Origin: Pseudobowmanella zhangzhouensis
GTDB taxonomy: Bacteria > Pseudomonadota > Gammaproteobacteria > Enterobacterales > Alteromonadaceae
DNA: 64,000 nucleotides
NCBI RefSeq assembly: GCF_042662685.1
Contig: NZ_JBHSYO010000008.1
Coordinates: forward strand, 248,001-312,000
Reading direction: 5' to 3'
Position 1 is the first letter of the stretch; each line of letters begins with the position of its first letter. The notes under the pieces were generated by a model. The model did not search any database. It was not told the DNA's origin and worked only from the letters and a program-made list of their open reading frames with translations. The position numbers and the translations under genes were made by a program. Shown one piece after another: positions 9,303 to 18,421 of the stretch.

Positions 9303-11255
9303 TCACTCCTGAATCAAACGGTCATTGGCAAAATCCGCGATGGACTCCGCATCGAGGATCATCGCAACCCGTCCATCGCCCATGATGGTTGCGCCGGAAA
9401 TGCCCGGCACAGGCCGGTAGTGCCGCTCGAGACTTTTAATTACAACCTGTTGCTGGCCAAGTAACGCATCCACCTGTACCCCAAAACGCTTTTTACTGCT
9501 TTCCAGCAGTACCACAATTGCTCCGGTGGGTTGTTCAATCGCGCCCTCGACACCCATCAGCTCATACAGCTTTACCAGTGGCCAGTATTGCTCACGGATC
9601 CATAACAGCGAGTCGTTACCAATTTGCTTAAGCTGTTTTGCCAACGGTTGCAGGGACTCAAGAATGTTGACCAAAGGGATCACATAAATTTGTTCGCCAA
9701 TGGAAACGCACATACCATCGACGATGGCCAGAGTTAGCGGTAAGTGAATATAAAATGCCGAGCCTTTGCCGGCGCTGGACTCAATCTCGATACGCCCACC
9801 GATCTCTTCGATGTTACGTTTCACCACATCCATGCCAACGCCTCGCCCAGACACATCGGTTACTTCTGCGGCAGTGGAGAAACCGGGCTGAAAGATGAGC
9901 TGCCATACTTCTTTATCCAACATGCCCGGATCTGATGGCAGACCATTTTCGCTGGCTTTGGACAGAATACGTTGGCGGTTTAAGCCGGCACCATCATCGA
10001 TAATGCTGATGACAATTGAACTGCCTTTTTGCTCCGCACGCAGGATAACGGTGCCGGTCTCGCTTTTGCCCTGTTCGACTCTCACATCGGTTTTTTCAAT
10101 GCCATGATCGATGCTGTTGCGCACCAGATGGGTAAGCGGATCCACCAGCTTTTCGATCATGCTTTTATCAATCTCAGTAGCGCCACCTTCAATAATCAAT
10201 TCCACCTTTTTACCCAACTTACTGGATAAATCCCTTACTACACGGGGGAAACGGTTAAAGGTCATATTGATAGGCAACATCCGCATCGACATCACGGATT
10301 CCTGAATTTCACGGGTGTTACGCTGTAATTCGGCGATGGCAGACTGGAGTTTTTCCCGGCAATGCCCCACCACTTCCTCACTAATCATGGATAGCATGGA
10401 CTGGGTAATCACCAGTTCGCCGACCAAATTGACCATGGAGTCAATTTTTAAGGTGTCGACCCTGATTGACGTGTTTTCCTTAGTGGCCGTGGACTGACGC
10501 GCAACTCTGGCATTATCCTGTCCTTCTCGCCTTGGAATAGCCTCACCTGTGGTACTCGGCCCCTCTGATTGCACCGCCGCGTATTTAGCTTCCTGCCTGA
10601 TTTCGTCCAGCGGTTTATGGAAACCATATTGCGGTTCGTTGTTAAACTTGGCTGGATCTGGCTCTTCAAAAAAGCCATAACCCTGTTCTTCACTGGCCTT
10701 TTGCTGCACCTCCGCAACCGGCTCAAAAAAGCCAAAGCCTTCCCACTCATCCTGTTGTTCACTGGGTTGTGAACCATCGCCGTTATCACTTTCCGCTGGG
10801 GTTATGTCAGTGAAAAAACCGAAGCCGGCGTCTTCTTCCGCCTCATCGTTGGCAACCGGCGGATTCTCATTGTTTAGTACCGCTTCCAGAGCCTGAATGC
10901 CTTCAGCGATTGCTTCCTCGGGTAACGCGCTGTCGCTGCGATAAGCCTGCAATATTCCCTTAAGCAAATCGACGGTCTGTAAAAACAGGTCAACCACGGG
11001 AACCGTCAGTTGCATAGAGCCCTTACGCGCCCGATCCAACAGGTTTTCCATCACATGAGTCAAACCAGTCAGTGCGTCAAAACCAAAAATACCACTGCCG
11101 CCTTTAATTGAATGTGCAGCGCGAAATATACTGTTCAATTGTTCTGGATCCGGATCGCCCAAATCCAATTCCATCAATAGCTGTTCCATGTCATCCAGAT
11201 GCTCCTGACTCTCATCAAAAAACACCGCATGAAACTGTTCCATATCGATGGACAT
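9303..11255 (-). CDS. cheA: Chemotaxis histidine kinase CheA with G[F/Y]GFF linker repeats
   Basis: 650 residues. P1 carries the phospho-accepting His48 in RAAHSIKGG. P3 dimerisation begins near 260, the HATPase domain has intact N, G1 and G2 boxes (NSIDHGIE, DDGAGL, GRGVGMD), and the CheW-like P5 ends the protein. Instead of a recognisable P2 domain, residues 130-260 form an acidic low-complexity linker containing GFGFF (144), GFGFF (173), GYGFF (192) and a degenerate YGF (210). The kinase should be active; its targets are CheY and CheB from the same operon. Confidence 0.95.
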   Translation of the reverse strand: MSIDMEQFHAVFFDESQEHLDDMEQLLMELDLGDPDPEQLNSIFRAAHSIKGGSGIFGFDALTGLTHVMENLLDRARKGSMQLTVPVVDLFLQTVDLLKGILQAYRSDSALPEEAIAEGIQALEAVLNNENPPVANDEAEEDAGFGFFTDITPAESDNGDGSQPSEQQDEWEGFGFFEPVAEVQQKASEEQGYGFFEEPDPAKFNNEPQYGFHKPLDEIRQEAKYAAVQSEGPSTTGEAIPRREGQDNARVARQSTATKENTSIRVDTLKIDSMVNLVGELVITQSMLSMISEEVVGHCREKLQSAIAELQRNTREIQESVMSMRMLPINMTFNRFPRVVRDLSSKLGKKVELIIEGGATEIDKSMIEKLVDPLTHLVRNSIDHGIEKTDVRVEQGKSETGTVILRAEQKGSSIVISIIDDGAGLNRQRILSKASENGLPSDPGMLDKEVWQLIFQPGFSTAAEVTDVSGRGVGMDVVKRNIEEIGGRIEIESSAGKGSAFYIHLPLTLAIVDGMCVSIGEQIYVIPLVNILESLQPLAKQLKQIGNDSLLWIREQYWPLVKLYELMGVEGAIEQPTGAIVVLLESSKKRFGVQVDALLGQQQVVIKSLERHYRPVPGISGATIMGDGRVAMILDAESIADFANDRLIQE

Positions 11256-11272
11256 AATCCGCTAGCTCCCGT

Positions 11273-11638
11273 TTAGCCCAAGACTTTTTTCAATACTTCC
11301 AGCAACTTATCCGGATCGAAGGGCTTGACCATCCAGCCGGTTGCTCCTGCTGCTTTGCCCTGCATTTTCATATCGTTACTGGCTTCGGTGGTTAGCACTA
11401 CAATCGGCACGGTTTTATAGGCTGCCATCGCGCGTAAATTCTTAATCAGCGTCAAACCATCCATCCGAGGCATGTTCTGATCGGTCAATACAAAATCAAA
11501 CCGCTTAAATTTGCATTGATCTAATGCGTCCTGCCCATCAACTGCTGCAGTCACCTGATAACTGGCACTTTTCAGGGTCACTTCTACCATCTGCCGAATT
11601 GATGAAGAGTCGTCGACAATTAAGATACTCTTGCTCAT
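11273..11638 (-). CDS. cheY: CheY-type single-domain response regulator
   Basis: 121 residues, a lone receiver with Asp9/Asp10, phospho-acceptor Asp53 (LTDQNMP), Thr83 and Lys105 (VKPFD). All phosphotransfer residues are present. It lies between the CrsR-like gene and cheA, so it is the expected CheA phosphate target. Whether it acts on flagellar motors or serves as a phosphate sink for another output cannot be judged here, as no flagellar genes are in the window. Confidence 0.93.
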   Translation of the reverse strand: MSKSILIVDDSSSIRQMVEVTLKSASYQVTAAVDGQDALDQCKFKRFDFVLTDQNMPRMDGLTLIKNLRAMAAYKTVPIVVLTTEASNDMKMQGKAAGATGWMVKPFDPDKLLEVLKKVLG

Positions 11639-11645
11639 AGCTCCC

Positions 11646-13304
11646 TCATTTAATAATCACCTGCGTTACATTGCCTGGTGGAATACAAGTCACGGTGTGG
11701 GCTAGTTTGCGCACTAACGCCAGTCCGCGACCTGAAAACTCATTTTGCGTATGATTCAGCGCATCAACATCAAAGCCCGATCCTGAATCACCCACGTCAA
11801 AAGACAGTGAGTGTTCACGCGGGTCGTACCGCATTGTGATGCGCACCCAATCAATTTCCTTTACGTTGTTTAACCGGTCTTCGCGCTGCTGATAGTAATC
11901 TGCGAACCCTTCTGGATCCTGTTTCAGCGTTGAACTTAACCCCAGCACGCCATGTTCAAGTGCATTGTTAAAAAGTTCACTGACAACGGTAAAAGCTCGC
12001 TGCCTGATATCAACAAAAAGACTAGTACATTCAAGAACTTTCGCAATCAGACCGGGTGCATCAAATCGTTTTAACTGAGTCCCTTTAGCCAACAATTCCA
12101 GCCGCAGTTCGCCATGCTCACTTTGAACCTGCGCCCCTAACGTTTCCCGGAAGGGCTCAATTTTGCGACGGTCCAGATGAAACAGAGTGATATCGTCTTC
12201 CTGCGGAACCCCTTCTGAAAACTCGCGCAGTTCGCCAATTAACTTGTCTACCCATTTGTCATCCAGATTGAAATGCTGCACTCCTTCGAGTAATCCTCGC
12301 ATGCCAAATAATTCGCCATTCGTGCCACTTTGCTCAATCAAGCCATCACTACAGGCAACAATATGATGTATAAGCTCTTGTCCGAATTTTGCAAATTTTG
12401 GCGAAAATTCTTGTGGTGATAAAATGCCCAGCGGCAGGTGACTGGATTTAATCCGAACCTGCAACTCCTGATTGTCATCAATTAACAGCACGTCCGGCAT
12501 CCCGGCGTTCCACACCAATAACTCGTTGGTATGCAGATTGACTTCAAGCAAGCAGGCGGCAACAAATCGATCATCCGGCAACTCATTATGAATTTTACGA
12601 TTCAATTCATGGGCGATGGCGGCTACCTCTAACCCTTTGCTGACCATGGCACGAAACGCGCCGGTGATTGGTAAGATACTGATAGCAGCCGCCAGACCGT
12701 GCCCTGTGGCATCAAGCAATAAAAAGTAAATATTGCCACCAGGACTTTGCATAGTGGCAACAAAATCACCGTTAAAGGTATCTGAGGGTTGAATAAAAAT
12801 TTGATAGTAATTATCAGATTCCGCGTCATCATCGTACTTACTGATGTGATGCAAAACGTGACGAGCCAACTCTTCTTCCTGTTTTTTCTCGTCTATCAAA
12901 ACCTGTTGTAACTTAGCCTGCTCTTCCAAACGGGTATAAACCCGTTTCAACTCCGTCATGCGCTTAATCTTGGCCCACAGCAGGTCTAAATTAACTGGCA
13001 GCCCGAGGAAATCAGCCACTCCCTCATCAATCCAGGCTAATAAATCGGTCTGTTCGATATCCTCTTCCAGCAATAGCAACACACGGGTGTGTTTAGCTAA
13101 TTGCCCGCATTGCTCAGGGGTAATAGTGGCAAACATCCGCGAGGTGATAATTACACAGTCCGGATTAAACTCCTTCACTTGTAGTGACATGGGAATCGCC
13201 GAAACCCAATAGATCAACGCGACCTCATGTTGGCGCAGAAACTCCCTAACGCATGAGGAAAACTCGGGATCTGTGTCTGCAAGCAAGACAGACTTTGGCT
13301 TCAT
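11646..13304 (-). CDS. crsR: Pseudo-receiver, PP2C phosphatase and HATPase kinase protein (CrsR/HsbR-like partner switch)
   Basis: 552 residues with three parts. Residues 1-120 have a receiver fold but Thr54 replaces the phospho-acceptor Asp (PDCVIITSRM) and Leu102 replaces the conserved Lys (FLGLPV). Residues 155-375 are a SpoIIE/PP2C phosphatase with metal-binding acidic positions present (FNGDF, LLDATGHG, CSDGLIE, EDDIT). Residues 430-552 are an RsbW-type HATPase with intact motifs (NNALEHG, DSGSGFD, SGRGLALV). Proteins of this kind dephosphorylate and phosphorylate a STAS protein, here encoded next door. The order matches, from memory, Shewanella CrsR/CrsA, which controls RpoS; that role is inference. 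Confidence 0.88.
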   Translation of the reverse strand: MKPKSVLLADTDPEFSSCVREFLRQHEVALIYWVSAIPMSLQVKEFNPDCVIITSRMFATITPEQCGQLAKHTRVLLLLEEDIEQTDLLAWIDEGVADFLGLPVNLDLLWAKIKRMTELKRVYTRLEEQAKLQQVLIDEKKQEEELARHVLHHISKYDDDAESDNYYQIFIQPSDTFNGDFVATMQSPGGNIYFLLLDATGHGLAAAISILPITGAFRAMVSKGLEVAAIAHELNRKIHNELPDDRFVAACLLEVNLHTNELLVWNAGMPDVLLIDDNQELQVRIKSSHLPLGILSPQEFSPKFAKFGQELIHHIVACSDGLIEQSGTNGELFGMRGLLEGVQHFNLDDKWVDKLIGELREFSEGVPQEDDITLFHLDRRKIEPFRETLGAQVQSEHGELRLELLAKGTQLKRFDAPGLIAKVLECTSLFVDIRQRAFTVVSELFNNALEHGVLGLSSTLKQDPEGFADYYQQREDRLNNVKEIDWVRITMRYDPREHSLSFDVGDSGSGFDVDALNHTQNEFSGRGLALVRKLAHTVTCIPPGNVTQVIIK

Positions 13305-13306
13305 CG

Positions 13307-13591
13307 TTAGGCAATCCGGTACAGGTGCTTCATATTGGCCATTTCAAGAATTTCGGCCGCCGTGCCTTTTGCACCGCGCGCGATGGTCTCAATTCCCCGC
13401 GGTTTGGCGCGTTTATGCAGCAATACCATCATGCCCAGTGCCGAACTGTCCAAATAAGACACGCGGGTGAAATCCAGTACAACCCGCTTTACATCCTGAT
13501 GTGCCAATACCCCCTGATAATCCTCGGTAAATTGCTTGTGATATGAAAAATCAAAACGTTCCGGCAAGCTTATTACTCTTTCATCTGACAC
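13307..13591 (-). CDS. crsA: STAS-domain anti-sigma factor antagonist (CrsA-like)
   Basis: 94 residues, a single STAS domain. The phosphorylatable serine site is YLDSSALGM (Ser49/Ser50), as in SpoIIAA and RsbV. It should be the substrate of the phosphatase/kinase protein encoded 2 nt downstream and could release or sequester a sigma-type partner according to its phosphorylation. It is 14 nt after the first MCP gene of the operon. Confidence 0.87.
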   Translation of the reverse strand: MSDERVISLPERFDFSYHKQFTEDYQGVLAHQDVKRVVLDFTRVSYLDSSALGMMVLLHKRAKPRGIETIARGAKGTAAEILEMANMKHLYRIA

Positions 13592-13605
13592 GTACTAGCT
13601 CCTTA

Positions 13606-14793
13606 TCAAAACAGTTCAACTTCGCCAGCTTCAACGCTGGATTGAGAAACCGGGTTATGGTCCACATTGACCCGTTGCTTCATTTTTTGCTGATAGTTGT
13701 GCAGCGTATCGACTATTTCGTCGACATCTTTGTTACGCAGATCCTGCAGCTGATCTTTTACAAATCTGAGGGTTTCTTTTGTGTAGGTCAGGTTTTGGCC
13801 ATTGATATCGCCAAACTGTAGGCCGCGAATGGAATTATTCAGAGCTTTGTCCAACTGAATCCCAATGTCTTCCAATGTACGCGTAGTGCTGGAGTCCGCT
13901 TCAGCTTTAACAATGATGTCATCTAACGCTTTCTGAATCTCTTTTTTGGCCTCAATTACATAGCTAACATCTTGAGAGGCAACTACGCCCACGTCTTGAG
14001 TAAGCTGGTCAATCTGACTGCGGATACTTTCCATTTGTTTTTTAATAACACCACTGAACTGCGTGGAGCGATTGGACAAGGCTCTGACCTCATCGGCGAC
14101 GACCGCGAAACCTCGTCCCGCCTCACCAGCACGCGCCGCTTCGATCGCTGCATTTAAAGCCAGTAGGTTAGTTTGGGCGGAAATGTCATCAATATCACTT
14201 AAGGCTTTGACCACAGTGGGCATGGTCTCGTAAATCTTATTAACCTTTTCCAATAGCTCCATCGTGGACGCGGACATCTGCACGGTGGACTGAATGAACT
14301 GATCCAGCGTTTTTTCAGTGCTTCCGGCAAATCTGCGCATCCGCTCTGAATATAATTCGCCACTTTGCTGATCGGCTTTAATCAGCGCACCGATACAGGC
14401 GTTTTGCTCGCGTACCAATCGTTGCAGATTAATAAACGACTCACTCAGGGTATTAATCGCGTCATCCTGAGTGGAATTGATATCGTTCAGATTACTTTCA
14501 CACTCAGCCAACACCTTAGCTAATTCCGATGTCAGTAATCCAACCGCTTGTAAATTATCTCGTTGAGTTTGTCGTTCCCGCTCTTCATTTGCACTCGATT
14601 GCTCCTGTGCCGGTCCCGATGTTTTTGCCACGGCGACAGGGATGCCCAACAACAGCAGCACCCAGCCCAACCAGACTAACCCGAACATCAAACACAATAG
14701 TGAAATGGCAGCACAACATGCCAACACGCCCCATTGCATTGGGGCGAGATTAAATGCCTGACGAAACGTATTTGCCGATATTTGATAATCCAT
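13606..14793 (-). CDS. Short membrane-anchored methyl-accepting chemotaxis protein without periplasmic domain
   Basis: 395 residues from the ATG at 14793 (GAGG about 11 nt upstream; a 15-residue upstream extension lacks support). A tight hydrophobic hairpin near residues 18-55 gives two adjacent membrane segments with almost no periplasmic loop. The MCP signalling domain follows (QTNLLALNAAIEAARAGEAG, RGFAVVADEVRALS). No ligand-binding domain is visible, so it may sense an internal or membrane signal or serve as a scaffold. It is the first gene of the ten-gene chemosensory operon. Confidence 0.9.
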   Translation of the reverse strand: MDYQISANTFRQAFNLAPMQWGVLACCAAISLLCLMFGLVWLGWVLLLLGIPVAVAKTSGPAQEQSSANEERERQTQRDNLQAVGLLTSELAKVLAECESNLNDINSTQDDAINTLSESFINLQRLVREQNACIGALIKADQQSGELYSERMRRFAGSTEKTLDQFIQSTVQMSASTMELLEKVNKIYETMPTVVKALSDIDDISAQTNLLALNAAIEAARAGEAGRGFAVVADEVRALSNRSTQFSGVIKKQMESIRSQIDQLTQDVGVVASQDVSYVIEAKKEIQKALDDIIVKAEADSSTTRTLEDIGIQLDKALNNSIRGLQFGDINGQNLTYTKETLRFVKDQLQDLRNKDVDEIVDTLHNYQQKMKQRVNVDHNPVSQSSVEAGEVELF

Positions 14794-14956
14794 GTAACAA
14801 ATAACCTCACTCAATCCGTATAACCAGCGGTTGACCAATACCGACCAACCTCAGGAAACCTGTTACTCTGTGTATAAACTCACAAAAATATAGCTGAGTA
14901 TTTGAATTAATTAGGAAACAAGGTAAAAAGCTGTACCAAGGTTTATAGATCAGTCA

Positions 14957-14978
14957 GCCGATTTTTAAAGAAATCGGC
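14957..14978. promoter_or_regulatory. Inverted repeat upstream of the acyl-CoA synthetase gene
   Basis: GCCGATTT and AAATCGGC form a perfect 8-bp inverted repeat with a 6-base spacer, starting 50 nt before the acyl-CoA synthetase start. It is followed by an A-run on the plus strand and by no T-run on either side, so it does not look like a terminator. An operator or a 5'-leader hairpin are both possible. Confidence 0.45.
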
Positions 14979-15006
14979 CAAAAAAATAATTATATGGGAG
15001 CCCCGC

Positions 15007-16671
15007 ATGTCTGAACCCCGATTACCCGCCCAGCAACTCGCATACATTGCCAGCCAACATCCTGATACCGTGTTTTTCCGCCAGCCTGTAGATGGCCAAT
15101 GGCACACCATGACCTATGGTGAGGCCTGGCAAACGGTTCAGGCTTTGGCCGCGGGCTTATCCGGTATCAATATTTGCCCGGGCGACAGGGTGGCGATTTT
15201 TGCCAAAAACAGTCAGGAATGGATGTTGAGTGACTGGGCAATCGGTCTAGCCGGCGCCATTAGCGTACCGATCTTCCCTTCTGCCGATCGCGACACCATT
15301 GCGTATATCATGCAGCACAGTGCGGCCAAAGCAGCGTTTGTTGGTAAGCTGGATAATGCCGCATCCTATGAAGGTGTCTTTGGGTCTGACGTTGCCACGA
15401 TTTCTTTCCCGTATCCCACTATCGCCTGTCAGTATCAATGGCAGCAGTTGCTAAACAATAGCCACACGGTGGAATTCCCGGCACGATCCTTAAGTGATGT
15501 GATGACCATTATCTACACCTCCGGTTCAACCGGTGTGCCGAAAGGCGTAGTGCACACATTCCAGTCTTACATTAATGGTTGCCATAATTTTTTACTTAAT
15601 TTTACCTCTGCGCTGTCGCTGGATAATGAGAGAGTGCTCAGTTACCTGCCACTGGCACACATTACTGAACGTGTACTGGGCGAAGGTCTGTGTTTATACG
15701 CTGCCGAATATCAGGCAAAAATTGAGGTGTCATTTAGCGAATCACTGGCGCACTTCGCCGATAACCTGCGTGATACAGCACCTACCCTGTTTGTCTCCGT
15801 ACCGCGGCTGTGGCAAAAGTTTCAGTCTGGTGTACTGGCCAAAATGCCACAGAAAAAACTCGATACCTTGCTGCGCATCCCGCTACTTAGCAGCCTGATT
15901 AAATACAAAATTAAAAAAGCACTGGGATTTCATAAGGCAAAAGTTTTCGCATCTGGCTCCGCGCCTATTGCGCCGTCCCTATTGGATTGGTACATGCGGA
16001 TTGGCGTCGATATCTGTCAGGGTTGGGGAATGACAGAAACCAACGCAGTAGGCACCACCCAACTACCATTTCGCGCCGATAAAGCCACCAGCATCGGTCG
16101 CCCGTTAGCCAATACAGAGCTGCGCATCAGTGACGAAGGTGAGCTGCAAATCAAAACCAGCGCCATCATGCAGGGCTATTACCAACAAGACGCACTAAAC
16201 GCAGAATGCTTCACCGAAGATGGCTTTTTCAAAACCGGAGATCAGGCAAAGATTGATGACGATGGCTATGTATATATTGTCGGCCGTCTAAAAGACATCT
16301 TCAAAACGGCCAAAGGCAAATACGTCGCTCCGGCACCAATAGAAGCCATGCTGGCACGCTCGGTGTTGATCGAACAAACCTGTGTGGTTGGAACTGAACT
16401 CGCTCAACCGGTCGCGCTGGTTGTACTGTCTGACCATGCCAAAGCGATGGCAAAGCAGGACGTCATCGATGAATTATTGAGTTTGTTGCACGACGTCAAC
16501 CCACAGCTGGAAAAGCATGAAAAACTCGATGGCATTCGGGTATTACACGACAGCTGGACCACGGACAACGGGCTGATTACGCCAACGTTAAAAATCCGTC
16601 GCCACGCGATCGAGAACCATTATCAAGCCCTGTTTGCTGAAGCCTTAAGCGACAAAGTCGTCTGGCATTGA
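15007..16671 (+). CDS. AMP-dependent long-chain acyl-CoA synthetase
   Basis: 554 residues of the adenylate-forming superfamily. It activates a carboxylic acid, probably a fatty acid, with ATP and joins it to CoA. The phosphate-binding motif YTSGSTGVPKG is at 170-180, the A5 motif QGWGMTE near 337, the hinge GRLKDIFKT near 425 and a C-terminal TLKIRR lysine near 530. The N-terminal TYGEAW and LAHITER segments fit long-chain acyl-CoA ligases of the FadD/FAA type. A GGAG site lies upstream of the ATG. Chain-length preference cannot be read. Confidence 0.88.
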   Translation: MSEPRLPAQQLAYIASQHPDTVFFRQPVDGQWHTMTYGEAWQTVQALAAGLSGINICPGDRVAIFAKNSQEWMLSDWAIGLAGAISVPIFPSADRDTIAYIMQHSAAKAAFVGKLDNAASYEGVFGSDVATISFPYPTIACQYQWQQLLNNSHTVEFPARSLSDVMTIIYTSGSTGVPKGVVHTFQSYINGCHNFLLNFTSALSLDNERVLSYLPLAHITERVLGEGLCLYAAEYQAKIEVSFSESLAHFADNLRDTAPTLFVSVPRLWQKFQSGVLAKMPQKKLDTLLRIPLLSSLIKYKIKKALGFHKAKVFASGSAPIAPSLLDWYMRIGVDICQGWGMTETNAVGTTQLPFRADKATSIGRPLANTELRISDEGELQIKTSAIMQGYYQQDALNAECFTEDGFFKTGDQAKIDDDGYVYIVGRLKDIFKTAKGKYVAPAPIEAMLARSVLIEQTCVVGTELAQPVALVVLSDHAKAMAKQDVIDELLSLLHDVNPQLEKHEKLDGIRVLHDSWTTDNGLITPTLKIRRHAIENHYQALFAEALSDKVVWH

Positions 16672-16729
16672 CACTAACCAGGAAATCCATAAAGTAAGCC
16701 GCTAATTTTCATTCAGACCCCACACGTCT

Positions 16730-17530
16730 ATGCGTATTAGCGGCTTACAACAACGTTTTATCGCCATTCGCAGCAACAAACTTTTTGAGTCCATTGTTGT
16801 TGCCGTCATCATTGCTTCCGCCTTACTGGTTGGTGCAAAAACCTACGAGATGCCACCAACCATTCAGTCTGTCACGTTGCTGCTGGACTGGTTTATCAGT
16901 GCCTTTTTCCTGCTGGAAATCACCATACGTTTTATCGCGGAACCGAATAAAAAGCATTTTTTCCGGGATTTCTGGAACGTTTTCGACACCCTGATCGTGC
17001 TGGTCAGTTTAATCCCAGCTGACGACACAGATTTAGCACTGGTGGCACGTCTGGTCAGGGTATTCAGGGTACTGCGGATGATATCTATCATCCCCGAACT
17101 GCGTATTTTGCTGGTGTCGTTGTTTAAGGCCCTGCCGCAACTGTCTTACGTGATGTTGTTGATGTTTATCATCTTTTATATCTACGCAGCCGTTGGTGCG
17201 ACCCTGTTTGAGGACATCAATCCTGATTTATGGGGTGACATCACTATCTCGTTACTGACGCTGTTTCGGGTGATGACCTTCGAGGACTGGACAGATGTCA
17301 TGTACGAAACCATGGAAGTCTATCCACTTAGCTGGATTTTCTACCTGACCTTTATCTTTTTCACAGCGTTTGCCTTCCTGAATATGGTCATCGGTATCGT
17401 GGTTGGCGTGATGGAGCAGGAAAATGCCAAAGAGCGACATGATCACGGTGAGCCCAACCTGCGGGATTTATCGGAGAAGCTCGATGCGCTGCAACGCAGT
17501 CTCGATGAATTAAAATCAACCCGCCAATAA
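16730..17530 (+). CDS. Voltage-gated cation channel, bacterial Nav/Cav-like single-domain subunit
   Basis: 266 residues with six membrane segments. S4 (about 105-120) has arginines at every third position (107, 110, 113, 116), a voltage-sensor pattern. The pore loop filter is TFEDWTD (183-189), where NaChBac-type sodium channels have TLESW. The C-terminus after S6 is charged and ends in a short coiled coil (SEKLDALQRSLDELK), as in other bacterial tetrameric channels. It should form a homotetramer in the inner membrane. The extra acid in the filter suggests possible calcium permeation, which is inference. Confidence 0.88.
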   Translation: MRISGLQQRFIAIRSNKLFESIVVAVIIASALLVGAKTYEMPPTIQSVTLLLDWFISAFFLLEITIRFIAEPNKKHFFRDFWNVFDTLIVLVSLIPADDTDLALVARLVRVFRVLRMISIIPELRILLVSLFKALPQLSYVMLLMFIIFYIYAAVGATLFEDINPDLWGDITISLLTLFRVMTFEDWTDVMYETMEVYPLSWIFYLTFIFFTAFAFLNMVIGIVVGVMEQENAKERHDHGEPNLRDLSEKLDALQRSLDELKSTRQ

Positions 17531-17537
17531 TCAAATT

Positions 17538-17568
17538 GCCGGGTTATTATTAAGACCCGGCTATTTTT
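17538..17568 (+). terminator. Intrinsic terminator after the ion channel gene
   Basis: The stem GCCGGGT/ACCCGGC with a 10-base loop is followed by TATTTTT, 8 nt past the channel stop codon. Confidence 0.85.
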
Positions 17569-17710
17569 AACCTCAATTTTACATATTCTGACAAGAGATT
17601 CGTTGAAAATCTGTTCAGATTAAACTGTTTGTCACCCATCGATTGCGTATAATTTATCCATAATTTCATAGTGTGCCTGAGGGCCACGTTGCGACAGGGA
17701 TTTTGCAAGC

Positions 17711-18421
17711 ATGATTAAGCAAATCGTTCAGTCAGTATGTATTGCAATGCTTGTGGTCATCTCCATGCCAGTCGCAGCAAAAAATCTGCATTGCGCAACG
17801 ACCCATTACCCACCTTTTGCAACTTTCGACTTTAACAAGCGCCAATTCACAGGCAGCGACCTAATCTTGATCGATCAACTAGCGGCACATTTTGAATGGC
17901 AGGTGTCTGTTGATAACTTACCATGGGCACGACTGAACAAAATTATCCCAGGCAAGCTGTATGACTGTTTTTTCGCACTTGCCGACCAACCACAAAGGCG
18001 ACTGCATCTTAGCTATACCAACATTCCACTGCATGTGACTCGCTATGCCATGTTCCGACGAAGTGGCGAAACTGGCCCAATACAGACGGTAGGGCACCTG
18101 CGTGGAATGGCGTTGACGCCAAGCATGATCGATAAACATGCATTGCAAGCAGCAGTTTCCTTGCGATTTACCAGTAATGAGCAACTGCTGGAAATGCTGA
18201 TGCTGGGCAGAATAGATGGCTTTGTTACTAACTCAGAAGTTGGTCAGTTTGTGATTGCCAATGCCAAAGCTGGTCAGTGGGTGACAATGGATATCGACCA
18301 GGGCTATGAGCTGCCTGTGTATCTGGCTTTTCGGGAAAATGTGGTGGATATAGAAAAGGTGAACAAAGTGCTATCCGACATCACCGGACAGCACCGGAAC
18401 GTGACAATTAAGACTCAATAA
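17711..18421 (+). CDS. Secreted solute-binding protein family 3 (amino-acid-type periplasmic binding fold)
   Basis: 236 residues with a signal peptide (hydrophobic core about 7-20, cleavage near AAAK). The motifs THYPPFATFD, LPWARLNKII and the YELPVYLAF segment fit small SBP_bac_3 proteins common in marine gammaproteobacteria. It is likely periplasmic. No ABC transporter subunit is nearby, so it may be a stand-alone sensor or orphan binding protein. Its 3' end overlaps the convergent rraB gene by 14 nt. Confidence 0.75.
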   Translation: MIKQIVQSVCIAMLVVISMPVAAKNLHCATTHYPPFATFDFNKRQFTGSDLILIDQLAAHFEWQVSVDNLPWARLNKIIPGKLYDCFFALADQPQRRLHLSYTNIPLHVTRYAMFRRSGETGPIQTVGHLRGMALTPSMIDKHALQAAVSLRFTSNEQLLEMLMLGRIDGFVTNSEVGQFVIANAKAGQWVTMDIDQGYELPVYLAFRENVVDIEKVNKVLSDITGQHRNVTIKTQ

